DNA of 51,515 nucleotides. Source: an uncultured Lachnospiraceae bacterium. Its GTDB lineage: Bacteria > Bacillota > Clostridia > Lachnospirales > Lachnospiraceae. Positions 1 through 9,306 of the stretch are shown here, piece by piece; position 1 is the first letter of the stretch, and every line of letters begins with the position of its first letter. Below the pieces are notes generated by a model. That model had not been told where the DNA came from and did not search any database. It was given only the letters and a program-made list of their open reading frames with translations. The stretch is from positions 1-51,515 of the forward strand of contig CAMNGU010000006.1 in assembly GCA_946538525.1 (NCBI GenBank). The letters run 5' to 3'. The translations under genes were made by a program, and so were the position numbers.

Positions 1-685
1 CAAGTCCGATAGCCTTTGCAGCACCTGTTGAGTTAGGTACGATGTTAGCAGCACCTGCACGAGCTCTTCTAAGGTCACCCTTTCTGTGTGGTCCGTCAAG
101 GATCATCTGGTCACCTGTGTAAGCATGAATTGTGCTCATGATACCGCTCTGGATTGGAGCATAATCGTTAAGAGCCTTAGCCATAGGTGCAAGGCAGTTT
201 GTTGTACATGATGCAGCTGAGATGATCTGATCATCAGCTGTAAGTGTATCATTGTTAACTGAGAATACGATAGTCTTAAGATCGTTTCCAGCAGGAGCTG
301 AAATAACAACCTTCTTAGCACCAGCGTTGATGTGTGCCATTGACTTTTCCTTTGAGCAGTAGAAACCTGTACACTCAAGAACTACATCTACACCAATCTC
401 TCCCCATGGAAGCTCATTAGCATCAGCCTTAGCATAAATTTTAAGTGTCTTGCCATCAACTGTGATTGTGTTAGCCTCATCATCAGCTGTAACTGTGTGA
501 AGGTTCTCACCAATCTTTCCAGCGTATCCACCCTGTGCTGTATCATACTTAAGAAGATGTGCAAGCATTGAAGGCTTTGTAAGATCGTTGATAGCAACTA
601 CCTCATATCCCTCAGCACCAAACATCTGTCTGAATGCAAGACGACCGATACGTCCAAATCCATTAATCGCTACTTTTACTGCCAT
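1..685 (-). CDS. gapA: Glyceraldehyde-3-phosphate dehydrogenase, 5' part
   Basis: Glycolytic GAPDH, which oxidises glyceraldehyde-3-phosphate to 1,3-bisphosphoglycerate in the cytoplasm. The gene runs off the left edge, so only the first ~228 codons are present of a family length near 335. The NAD-binding start NGFGRIGR is at residues 8-15, the adenine-pocket region AINDLT at 31-36, and the catalytic SCTTNC motif puts the nucleophile at about Cys160. The start ATG at 685 follows an AGGAGG ribosome binding site seven bases upstream. The gene is divergent from the PHP phosphatase across ~390 AT-rich bases. The identification is secure; only the missing 3' end is unknown. Confidence 0.97.
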   Translation of the reverse strand, partial: MAVKVAINGFGRIGRLAFRQMFGAEGYEVVAINDLTKPSMLAHLLKYDTAQGGYAGKIGENLHTVTADDEANTITVDGKTLKIYAKADANELPWGEIGVDVVLECTGFYCSKEKSMAHINAGAKKVVISAPAGNDLKTIVFSVNNDTLTADDQIISAASCTTNCLAPMAKALNDYAPIQSGIMSTIHAYTGDQMILDGPHRKGDLRRARAGAANIVPNSTGAAKAIGL

Positions 686-1072
686 TTTTTAATTCCTCCT
701 AAGAAATTTATTTATGAATACTGATCTGATGTGGCATGTTCATCTTAGTCTCTAAACAAATGAAACAATTATGAAACTCATCAAACCAGCTACACATTCT
801 GCCTTAATATAATAACTTTTTTACTGTTCAATTTCAAGTCTCGATTATCAAAAATAATTAAAATATAGTAGGTTTACCCCTAAATATTTTGTTAAATATG
901 CACTTAGTTTTCAATAATAAATTTATGTAAACTCATTTCACAAAATCTACGACTTATCTATGGTAGTAATGAAAATAATATGCTAATATATTTCAGTAAA
1001 ACTTATTTAATTATAGTTTTATATATTTTATATCGATTATAAATCAACAAAAAATTCTAAGAGGACTTTAAT
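686..1072. other. Divergent intergenic region between gapA and the PHP gene
   Basis: About 390 very AT-rich bases separate two divergently transcribed genes, so promoters for both should lie here. On the minus strand TTGAAC and TATATT around 805-835 are possible gapA elements, but their spacing (14 bases) is poor. No ORF, strong hairpin or repeat is visible. Confidence 0.5.
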
Positions 1073-1924
1073 ATGAATAAATATAATATTCCGGATTACC
1101 ATTTACACTCTTCTTTTTCTGCAGACTGTGATACGGATATAAATGAATTAGTTAAAACTGCAATGTCAAAGGGACTATCTTCCATTTGCTTTACTGATCA
1201 TAATGACCTAGACTTTCCTGATACTCCAGATAAGCTGGTATTCGATCTTGATATTCAAGAATACATTCCAACTCTCATGGAACTTAAGGATAAATATTTA
1301 AGTTCAGGTTTTGATATCAGAATTGGAGTTGAACAAGGCGTCATGCCTTCCACATGCGAAAAGCTAAATAGCTATAGCGAAGAACATCCTGGCCTGGACT
1401 TTATCATCTGTTCCTCTCATGTCGTAGATGGAGGGGATCCATATTATAAAGAAAACTGGCTATATCCTGATGGCACTCCTAAAGATGCCAATAAGCTTTA
1501 TACAGAATATTTCGAAGATATGCTTTATAATGTCCAGAATTTTAGAGATTATAATGTATACGGACATATAGATTATATCTTTAGATTTGGTGATAAGATT
1601 AACAGTAACATATTTGGCGAAAAATATTTCCCTAGATATAAAGAAATCTTACATGAAATCCTGAAGACCATCATGGAAAATGGAAAAGGAATCGAGATAA
1701 ATACTGGCAGCCTTTATAGAGGGCTGGACTTCCCACATCCTCATATAGAAATACTAAAGATGTATAAAGATCTGGGTGGAGAAATACTTACTTTTGGAAG
1801 TGACGCCCATGACCTTGAGCATATAGGTCACGCATTTGATGGTGCCGCTGAACTAGCCAAATCCATTGGCTTTAGATACTACTGTACATTTAAGGGGATG
1901 AAACCTGATTATATAAACCTTTAA
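1073..1924 (+). CDS. PHP-domain phosphatase, histidinol-phosphatase (HisJ) family
   Basis: This is a 283-residue PHP-fold metallohydrolase of the HisJ/HisK type, which dephosphorylates histidinol phosphate in histidine synthesis. The metal ligands expected of the family are visible in order: HLH (residues 10-12), TDHND near 41-45, a Glu in VEQGV, SSH near 115, GHID near 165 and SDAHD near 243-247. Length matches the family (about 260-290). The start follows AGAGGAC. No other his genes are nearby, so the substrate could differ; the PHP fold is more certain than histidinol phosphate as substrate. A strong hairpin follows the gene. Confidence 0.85.
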   Translation: MNKYNIPDYHLHSSFSADCDTDINELVKTAMSKGLSSICFTDHNDLDFPDTPDKLVFDLDIQEYIPTLMELKDKYLSSGFDIRIGVEQGVMPSTCEKLNSYSEEHPGLDFIICSSHVVDGGDPYYKENWLYPDGTPKDANKLYTEYFEDMLYNVQNFRDYNVYGHIDYIFRFGDKINSNIFGEKYFPRYKEILHEILKTIMENGKGIEINTGSLYRGLDFPHPHIEILKMYKDLGGEILTFGSDAHDLEHIGHAFDGAAELAKSIGFRYYCTFKGMKPDYINL

Positions 1925-1927
1925 TAT

Positions 1928-1991
1928 AAAGAACCGTCTCAGTGAAATACGCCCAGAATTCTGGTACATATCTTAATAGGACGGTTCTTTT
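1928..1991. terminator. Hairpin with AAAGAACCGTC / GACGGTTCTTT arms
   Basis: Perfect 11-base inverted arms (1928-1938 and 1980-1990) enclose a ~41-base loop. The downstream arm ends in a T-run on the plus strand and the upstream flank is A-rich, so it can terminate the PHP gene and possibly the convergent kinase operon. The long loop is unusual for an intrinsic terminator. Confidence 0.6.
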
Positions 1992-2044
1992 AATAGAATC
2001 TTATATATAAATCAATATCTTAAGTTTCTATAACTTATATCTTA

Positions 2045-4717
2045 CTAACTCTCATCAACCACATTTATACTGAAAGAGCCAGGTCCAAAACTTACTGCCA
2101 CAACAGGACAAGTCTGTAAAAATACAATTTTATCAAAACTACATTTCATCTCTATATATTCTTTGATAAAGTCTGTCTCTTTCTTTGTAAGTCCCACATA
2201 GCTGACAAATATAACTGTGCTATCCAACTTACCAGATGAAAGCGCTTTGTCGATATATTTTTTCCAAACAGTTTCTGTTGAGCCAAAAAGTATACCTGCC
2301 GTAGCAACCTGTCCATCTTTTACATAGCATACAGGTCTCAGCATAAGAGATTTCATAAAATTTGCATAACCCGAACTAACCTGTTTTGTTCTTGCCAGAT
2401 AATCAAGATTATCAACCATAAAGCTGCTTCTTACTCTATCCTTCAGATGACCAAGTCTAAATACAATCTCCTCAACTGACATACCTGCCTCAACCATTCG
2501 ACAAGTAAAGAGCGCCACAAGCCCCTGACCACAACCGAAATGTCTACTATCAAATATGATAACATTATCAAATGACTTCGCAGCCTCCATGGCATTCTCA
2601 TATGGTCTATTATCCAAATCCTTAGATGTACAGATATGAATTATATTATTGGAAGTTGCAAGATTTTCTGCAAAGAATTTCTCATACTCTTCTGGCATAG
2701 GCGGATAAACTGACACTTCTTTATCCGGATCAGCCATATATTGCATAAGACCAGCTGTGTCAATATCAACCCCCTCTTTAAAGATTCCTGCCTCAGTCTT
2801 GATCTTATGATTGATTGCGGAAATCTTATATTTATCCAACAACTCTTTTGAAAGATTGGCGGTACTGTCAGTAGTAACTGTAATCCTTCTCTTTCTCTGA
2901 ATATCATTCATCCATGAAACAGTCTCTCCAGATTCCATACCCGTGGAATCAATCACACGAATGAGATGCTGTGGAAGTTGTCTAAATACTTCATTTTCAA
3001 GATCTTCCCCAGTTACAGGTTTTACTACATAACCATTAAAACCTTCTCTTGCATAGATAATCCTGTTTTCTTCACCAGCATTAGCTGTAAGAATGACAAT
3101 CTTTGTTTCCCTATTCTTACCACCAACCTGCTTTCTAATATTTCGGAAGCATTCTACTCCATCCATCTCAGGCATAAGATGATCCATGAAGATCAGATCA
3201 TATTCTTTATCAAGCGTCTTTTCTAATGCCAGAACACCATTCTTAGCTGTATCAATCTGAATCTTCGTATCTCTGAGAAGTTTCGTAACAACCAAAAGAT
3301 TTGATTCATTATCATCAACTACAAGAATCTTAGCATTTGGTGCTTCAAACTTATGACTATAGCTCTGCCTGTTATGCACCTTATGTTTCTTCTCATAATC
3401 ATATTCACCAATCTCTTTATCAGATACTGCCTTCTGAGGTATCTCTATAACAAATGTGGAACCCTTTGTATAAACACTGTTTACAGTAACTTTTCCTCCC
3501 ATAAGGTCAAGAAACTGCTTAACAATAGAAAGACCAAGTCCTGTACCCTCAATATGCTTAGTATTATCCTCATCAACTCTCTTAAATGCGGTGAAAAGAT
3601 ACGGAATATCCTCTTTCTTTATTCCCATACCTGTATCTTCAACAGTATAGATAATATTGTAATTATTATCCTCTTGAGCTTCGCATTCTACCGTAAGAGA
3701 TATAGAACCTTCCTTGGTATATTTGATAGCATTGTTCAGGATATTCATAAGAACCTGTTTAATTCTTACTTCATCACCTCTAAGTTCAGCAGGAATATCA
3801 GGAGCAACATTTATATGGAAATCAAGATTTTTCTCTTTTGCACGAATCCATAGCATTCCTACAATTTCAGAAAGCATATTTCCAGTATTATATGTATCCA
3901 GAAGAAGTTTCATATCTCCTGACTGAAACTTAGACATATCCAGAATATCATTTATAGTATTCAGGAGCATTTTACTTGCTGCCCTGATATTTACTGCATC
4001 CTCAGCGATTTCATCACTAATATCCTCACGAAGAATCATCTCATTAAGGCCAATAATAGTATTGATAGGTGTACGAATCTCATGACTCATACTTGAGAAG
4101 AATCTGTTCTGTGCAGTAACAAGTCCCTCAATCTCTTTCTTCTGCTCTTCTGACTTCTTCTGCTCCTGTTCAAACAGTCTACTCTGATTAGCTACAATAA
4201 CCACCATATTACAGCTGGCAAAAATCAGTGTAATGAATGAAAGCAGATATGCATCATTTTGTGAAAACATAATTACACTTTTAGGACTAAATACAGCTAT
4301 TAGATAAAGAATAACCGCAAGAACAAAATCTACTATTGTAAATATTCTCTTTTGTCTTTCTGTTCTAAGGCTGATTATAAAAAGTATAACTGTATAAATG
4401 AACCAAACAGGAGCATCTCCCACAATTCCTCCACCAGTAAGGAACATTACCGGGAAGAAGTAGAAGCCTAAAATGGCACACATTATAACAGCGCCTCGTT
4501 CAATTTTATTCTTCTTAATTGATAAATATCCATTAACAGCAAACAATATAATAGTAACAAGAACAGCTGAAGCATTTACTGTAAATCCATTTACTATAAT
4601 TCTGGCTATAAATGTGACAATCAGCATACCCGTTATGGCCAGAGTATTAAATGCAAATCCTCTATCTTTAATACTTATCTCTTCATTTTTAAGATATGCA
4701 CCTATTTTACTAAGCAT
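2045..4717 (-). CDS. Hybrid sensor histidine kinase with C-terminal DegV domain
   Basis: An 890-residue membrane hybrid kinase. Residues 1-180 carry about six hydrophobic segments, followed by a short coiled coil. HisKA is at 205-270 with phospho-acceptor His212 in SHEIRTP, and HATPase at 310-428 with N box (NILNNAIKYT), DTGMGI and GTGLGLS. The receiver is at 462-580 with DD468-469, Asp512 in MDHLMPEMDG and Lys566. Residues 611-890 match the DegV/FakB fatty-acid-binding fold: TDSTANLSKEL, a VDNLDYLARTKQ segment, and LMLRPVCYVKDGQ. In known DegV proteins this domain holds a fatty acyl chain, so this kinase may sense or signal lipid state; that is inference. The start overlaps the end of the upstream kinase by 16 bases, suggesting translational coupling. 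Confidence 0.9.
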   Translation of the reverse strand: MLSKIGAYLKNEEISIKDRGFAFNTLAITGMLIVTFIARIIVNGFTVNASAVLVTIILFAVNGYLSIKKNKIERGAVIMCAILGFYFFPVMFLTGGGIVGDAPVWFIYTVILFIISLRTERQKRIFTIVDFVLAVILYLIAVFSPKSVIMFSQNDAYLLSFITLIFASCNMVVIVANQSRLFEQEQKKSEEQKKEIEGLVTAQNRFFSSMSHEIRTPINTIIGLNEMILREDISDEIAEDAVNIRAASKMLLNTINDILDMSKFQSGDMKLLLDTYNTGNMLSEIVGMLWIRAKEKNLDFHINVAPDIPAELRGDEVRIKQVLMNILNNAIKYTKEGSISLTVECEAQEDNNYNIIYTVEDTGMGIKKEDIPYLFTAFKRVDEDNTKHIEGTGLGLSIVKQFLDLMGGKVTVNSVYTKGSTFVIEIPQKAVSDKEIGEYDYEKKHKVHNRQSYSHKFEAPNAKILVVDDNESNLLVVTKLLRDTKIQIDTAKNGVLALEKTLDKEYDLIFMDHLMPEMDGVECFRNIRKQVGGKNRETKIVILTANAGEENRIIYAREGFNGYVVKPVTGEDLENEVFRQLPQHLIRVIDSTGMESGETVSWMNDIQRKRRITVTTDSTANLSKELLDKYKISAINHKIKTEAGIFKEGVDIDTAGLMQYMADPDKEVSVYPPMPEEYEKFFAENLATSNNIIHICTSKDLDNRPYENAMEAAKSFDNVIIFDSRHFGCGQGLVALFTCRMVEAGMSVEEIVFRLGHLKDRVRSSFMVDNLDYLARTKQVSSGYANFMKSLMLRPVCYVKDGQVATAGILFGSTETVWKKYIDKALSSGKLDSTVIFVSYVGLTKKETDFIKEYIEMKCSFDKIVFLQTCPVVAVSFGPGSFSINVVDES

Positions 4718-7374
4718 ATGATTTTTTCTCCCAAAGACTTAAATAACTCTAAAACTCTTGAATGATTTGTCTCGATATATTCAGCATTTTCATTATGTGC
4801 TGCCTTTTCAAGTTCATAGGCCTCATCAGAAACCTGCGGTAATGCACCGATCATCTTTGACGAACTCTTCATCGCATGAATTACTATCTCGTAATTCTTC
4901 CAGTCTTTGTTATCGAGGAAGGTATTAAGGTTATTAATCTTTTCATCCATTTCATTCGCAAACTGCAAAATGATATCCCGGTAAAGCTCTGGATCACCAC
5001 CTAGATAATAAAGAGCCTTATCCATATCAATATCTATCTTAGCCAATTCATTTTTTAGAGTCTCATCATCATCGTCACTTGACGAATTGGAATCATCAGG
5101 GGCAAATTCAAAGACTTCATCATCTGATGAATCACTTCCATCCACCGCATCAAACTCTAAAACTTCATCATCTTCTATGGTTACATCACCATCTACTGCG
5201 TCAAATTCTAGAACCTCATCTTCACCTTGTGTGGCAGCATCACCATCTACTGCGTCAAATTCTAGAACCTCATCTTCATCTTGTGTGGCAGCATCACCAT
5301 CTACTGCTTTATCTCCAGTTTCTTCATATGTAATAGCATTATCCGGGAGCACCTTCTTCATAGTTCTTTCCAGTTCCTCAATCTCAATAGGTTTACTTAC
5401 AAAACCATCAAATCCTTCTGAAAGGAACATCTGCTTTGCTGAACTCATAGCATTTGCTGTAAGTGCCACAACCGGAACATCCCTATTAAGTCCCTTAACA
5501 TCCGAACGAATTTTCTTCATGGCTTCAACTCCGTCCATATTTCCCATCATATGATCCATGAAGATGATATCGTATTTATGGTCACGGCAAAGTTCGATGG
5601 ACTGCTGTCCGGAAGTTGCTGTACTAACTTCCATGCCATATCTCTTAAAGATACTCTTTGCTACTATAAGGTTCATAGGTTCATCATCAACAACCAAAGC
5701 ATGAATTCCATTTATCTTCATATGACTTCCAGCTGAACGACTAGCCTTCACTCCACTATTTAGAATATTTGCTATTGGAAATGCATAATAAGGTTTCAAC
5801 TGAACTCTAGCCTTAGAATCCTTTGGAAGCTCAAAGTCTTTACTAGCCACAACAATAACAACTGCCTTTTCAGCCAGTTTTTCCATATATTCTTTATTCG
5901 CTACATATTCATTTTCACCAACTAATAAATGAGTGATATTCTGAGTTTTTGAGAGGTTTTTGAGTGCTTCCAAATCTTCTGTTCTATGGAACTCTACCCC
6001 CAATCCTCTAGATATAGAAATAGCCTGAGAGGTAAAGAAATCTCTAACCATAGGATTGGATATTCCATCAAACTTAAGATATGCAGCCAGAAGAATATCC
6101 TTTGGATTTGAAACAGACATACATGAATTTGAATCAACAACCTTCTGAGGAAGGCTTATTCTAACAGTAGTTCCTACTTCAGGCTTACTATTAATTGTCA
6201 TGAAACCGCCCATCAACGAAACAAATCCAGATACTATAGAAAGACCAAGACCAAGACCTCCACCGATTCTGGCTCTTCCGGAATCAGACTGGTAGAATCT
6301 TTCATATACTTTTTCAAGTTCATCAGGAGTCATTCCGATTCCTGTATCCGTAACCTCGATACAGAGATTAACTCCATATTCTTGAGGTTCAGAAGTAATC
6401 TTAAAATAAACCCCACCCTCATTGGTATATTTCATACCATTTGAAACAAGAGCCTTTATAATCTTCTTAAGCTTAGTAACATCTGTATTCATTACAGCTG
6501 GGATATTCGGATCAATATCTATAACCAGCTCCACGCCTTCTTTAGACATTTCTCTAAAATCAGGTATTATATCGTTGATAGCTGAGGAAAGCATATAATC
6601 CTCATCGTTCCTAACAATATTCCCTCTATCAATTTCAGAGAAATCAAGAATGTCGCCAATCTGCTCAGAAACTCGGCGACCAGCCTTACGAACTTCTTCC
6701 AAATCCTTCTTTAATTCAGGATTTTCTTCCTTTTCATGGCAGATATTTGAAAGACCAATAATAGCATTTACAGGAGTACGAATCTCATGTGATACATTTG
6801 CAAGGAAATCATTAAGTCTTTCTGTAGATTCTGTCAGAAGATCAATCTCTTTCTTAGAAGAGCTAATAACTTCACGCCAATTATTGATAATAGTTTTTAG
6901 GAAATAAGCCAGCATCGTGATAACACAATAATGCATGGTAATACGGCATAATGTAAGAATATCAAACTTACCACCATTTAGAAAATATATTACCAGGTCA
7001 TAGGTCATTACTATATAGTAAGTAAACTGGCACAGAGTAAGAAGCGACTTTTCACCAGTCATGATAAAGAGCATCATAACGGCCGCCATAACTATAGACA
7101 GATCAAATGTACTAGTATTATGAATTCCATATAAAAGATAATTACACATCATAATAAGTGCAATTATCCAAAGTTTCTGCTCACTATGTAAGTTAGAACG
7201 AATATGAATATACCAGCATGAGCCTACAGCAAAAGCTATAAGCATAAGAACCCATTTGTCCCATCCCAAAAGAAATGTGATGATGACATGCATCAATGCA
7301 AAAATAGTATAGCCAATAACCAAAATTATTCGCCCTGTATGAAATAATTCATTTGTTTCTCTATTAAATTCCAT
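4702..7374 (-). CDS. Hybrid sensor histidine kinase with acidic repeats and HPt domain
   Basis: An 890-residue membrane kinase for a multistep phosphorelay. Hydrophobic segments fill residues 12-165. HisKA has His196 in SHEIRTP. HATPase covers 290-410 with DTGIGM and GLGLGLS. Residues ~420-545 look like a degenerate receiver without a phospho-acceptor Asp. A true receiver follows at 555-675 with Asp607 in MDHMMGNMDG and KP at 661-662. Residues 688-770 are an acidic linker of ~18-residue repeats (AVDGDAATQDEDEVLEFD type). The C-terminal HPt domain (775-890) has His833 in HAMKSSSK. The start follows AGGGGAAG. Domain order suggests His to Asp to His transfer within one chain; the partner may be one of the neighbouring receiver proteins. 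Confidence 0.92.
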   Translation of the reverse strand: MEFNRETNELFHTGRIILVIGYTIFALMHVIITFLLGWDKWVLMLIAFAVGSCWYIHIRSNLHSEQKLWIIALIMMCNYLLYGIHNTSTFDLSIVMAAVMMLFIMTGEKSLLTLCQFTYYIVMTYDLVIYFLNGGKFDILTLCRITMHYCVITMLAYFLKTIINNWREVISSSKKEIDLLTESTERLNDFLANVSHEIRTPVNAIIGLSNICHEKEENPELKKDLEEVRKAGRRVSEQIGDILDFSEIDRGNIVRNDEDYMLSSAINDIIPDFREMSKEGVELVIDIDPNIPAVMNTDVTKLKKIIKALVSNGMKYTNEGGVYFKITSEPQEYGVNLCIEVTDTGIGMTPDELEKVYERFYQSDSGRARIGGGLGLGLSIVSGFVSLMGGFMTINSKPEVGTTVRISLPQKVVDSNSCMSVSNPKDILLAAYLKFDGISNPMVRDFFTSQAISISRGLGVEFHRTEDLEALKNLSKTQNITHLLVGENEYVANKEYMEKLAEKAVVIVVASKDFELPKDSKARVQLKPYYAFPIANILNSGVKASRSAGSHMKINGIHALVVDDEPMNLIVAKSIFKRYGMEVSTATSGQQSIELCRDHKYDIIFMDHMMGNMDGVEAMKKIRSDVKGLNRDVPVVALTANAMSSAKQMFLSEGFDGFVSKPIEIEELERTMKKVLPDNAITYEETGDKAVDGDAATQDEDEVLEFDAVDGDAATQGEDEVLEFDAVDGDVTIEDDEVLEFDAVDGSDSSDDEVFEFAPDDSNSSSDDDDETLKNELAKIDIDMDKALYYLGGDPELYRDIILQFANEMDEKINNLNTFLDNKDWKNYEIVIHAMKSSSKMIGALPQVSDEAYELEKAAHNENAEYIETNHSRVLELFKSLGEKIICLVK
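5139..5301. repeat. 54-bp in-frame tandem repeats in the kinase linker
   Basis: Two nearly identical 54-bp units (5184-5237 and 5238-5291) are followed by the start of a third and preceded by a diverged copy. Each unit encodes 18 acidic residues, so gain or loss of a unit keeps the frame and only changes linker length between the receiver and HPt domains. Confidence 0.9.
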
Positions 7375-7479
7375 ATACTTCCCCTAAGTTTATTTGCCCA
7401 CAAAAAACATAGATAAAATCCATAATATACAAACTGGGCAATTATAGAAATCAAATTATTGAAATCTAATATATAAATA

Positions 7480-9273
7480 TTAGGCAAGAACACGATACTT
7501 CTTTCTAAGAACCGAAAGTTCAAGGATATGATTAACTCTTACTTTAAGTATCTCTTTCTCAAAAGGCTTCTTAATAAAATCCATAACCTGATTTCTCTTT
7601 AGACCTGATACTTCAGCTCCATCACTATCTGCGTCCGCTAAAAGTATTATCGGAACTCGGGCTATATCCCCACCAATCTCATCAAGTTTATCAATCACAT
7701 CAAAGCCGCTCATATTCTCAAGCTTCATATCAAGAAGAATAAGATCCGGAACCTTTTCAACTGTATTAACATAGTCAAAGAACCCAGATGTGGAATCGAA
7801 TCGCCTTAGATCAATACCATGTCTGCCAAGTGTTCCGCCAATAAATTCTGCTTCTTCTTCTGAACCTTCCACAAGTGCAACTTCAGCTTTTAAATATGTA
7901 GGAACTTCAGTTTCATCATTTCGAACATATAAAAATTCATATACAATATCTATGGAAGATTTATCCAGATTGGAATCTACAGAATCATTTTGATAGTCTT
8001 TCCAATCATCAACAATCTGCGCTATCACTCTTTCTACAAACTCCTCACGGATATCTGTAAGCATTACAAAATATTGATTGAAACGGCTTCTGGTAAGCAC
8101 ATCTGACTTACGAAGAGCCTCTCTTATATGATTACCAAATTCATCACAGCAATTCTTATAGGCTGTAGGATCCGCCCCCTCAACCTGTTCAAGAGTAAAA
8201 AGAACCTTGCAGGAATTTATGTTATTTCGAACAAAATATCTGGTGGTATAACGGAATACATAGGAAAATGCTTCCGTATCCAGCTGCATAGCTACATTCG
8301 GAATATTTCTCTCTCCCATGATTTCTGAAATAGTATTGATATCCATCACCGCAGATTCATCCTCTTCCTCAAAAAGATCTGTGGTATATAAAGCATATCC
8401 ATGTTTACCATTTTTCTTCACAACATAAAGGGATTTATCTGCCAATTTAAGAAGAGAGGCATAATCATTACCATGCTTCGGAACCATGATAGCACCTATT
8501 GATGTTCCAAGAGGAATGCTCATATCTTCGCCCATCATCTCTTTTGCAGAAGCAACAAGCTTCTCATTTAACTGCTTGGTGATATCTGCAACAATTTCCT
8601 CAGAATCAACGCCAGTGCAAAATGAAACAAACTCATCTCCACCGATTCGTCCATACTTGCTTCCCTTTGGAACAGTCTCTCTGATAATATTTGCAAATGA
8701 TATAAGAACCTTATCACCCATCTCATGGCCAAAGATATCATTTACCAGTTTAAATGAATCAAGGTCGATCATCATAAGACAGCCAGCTTTTTCGATACAC
8801 ATCTTTGAAAGCTCAGTTGTGGTTGCTCCTTTATTGAGAAATCCAGTAAGCTTATCGATAGTTGCTTCATTCTTAAGATTCTTCATCTCACTCTGAGTAG
8901 AGATAGTTTTGTCTATTCGACGAAGGAGTACTTCCGGATTAAATGGTTTTCTAATATAATCAGAAACTCCCATCTCAAATCCTCTAGTCTCTGTTCCAGT
9001 CTTCTCATCTGCTGTAAGGAATATAACTGGAATCTCGTGTATTTCAAGATTCTTCTCTAATTCTCTCAGCTTTTCTAATGTTTCAAAGCCATCCATCTCA
9101 GGCATCATGATATCAAGAAGAACTAAGTCTGGAGCACCATTTTCAGTTATGTAATTGAGAAGAGCCCGACCTGATTTAAGAGCTGTAACTCTCATATTAT
9201 TTTTACTAAGAATACTGCCAGCAGCCTTAAGGTTCGCAGTATCATCATCCACCACCATAATCCATTTCGCCAT
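7480..9273 (-). CDS. Response regulator: receiver, GGDEF, degenerate GGDEF-like region, receiver
   Basis: A 597-residue soluble protein. Receiver 1 (1-122) has DDD at 9-11, Asp54 in LLDIMMPEMDG and KP at 109-110. GGDEF domain 1 (135-300) has an intact GGDEF at 211-215, so it can be a diguanylate cyclase; no RxxD inhibitory site is seen just before it. Residues ~315-455 look like a second cyclase-like fold that lacks the signature. Receiver 2 (463-590) has Asp515 in LLDMKLENMSG and KKPF near 580. The start follows GAGGGGAGG. It sits 105 bases upstream of the HPt-bearing kinase, a natural phosphodonor. It probably converts phosphorelay input into c-di-GMP. Confidence 0.92.
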   Translation of the reverse strand: MAKWIMVVDDDTANLKAAGSILSKNNMRVTALKSGRALLNYITENGAPDLVLLDIMMPEMDGFETLEKLRELEKNLEIHEIPVIFLTADEKTGTETRGFEMGVSDYIRKPFNPEVLLRRIDKTISTQSEMKNLKNEATIDKLTGFLNKGATTTELSKMCIEKAGCLMMIDLDSFKLVNDIFGHEMGDKVLISFANIIRETVPKGSKYGRIGGDEFVSFCTGVDSEEIVADITKQLNEKLVASAKEMMGEDMSIPLGTSIGAIMVPKHGNDYASLLKLADKSLYVVKKNGKHGYALYTTDLFEEEDESAVMDINTISEIMGERNIPNVAMQLDTEAFSYVFRYTTRYFVRNNINSCKVLFTLEQVEGADPTAYKNCCDEFGNHIREALRKSDVLTRSRFNQYFVMLTDIREEFVERVIAQIVDDWKDYQNDSVDSNLDKSSIDIVYEFLYVRNDETEVPTYLKAEVALVEGSEEEAEFIGGTLGRHGIDLRRFDSTSGFFDYVNTVEKVPDLILLDMKLENMSGFDVIDKLDEIGGDIARVPIILLADADSDGAEVSGLKRNQVMDFIKKPFEKEILKVRVNHILELSVLRKKYRVLA

Positions 9274-9306
9274 GAGTAAAACCTCCCCTCATATATCTAG
9301 TTGAGT

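Noticed and set aside
5079-5554. Plus-strand Ser/Thr-rich frames opposite the kinase linker
   Set aside because: They are the antisense of the acidic tandem repeats, lack ribosome binding sites and overlap a well-supported kinase.
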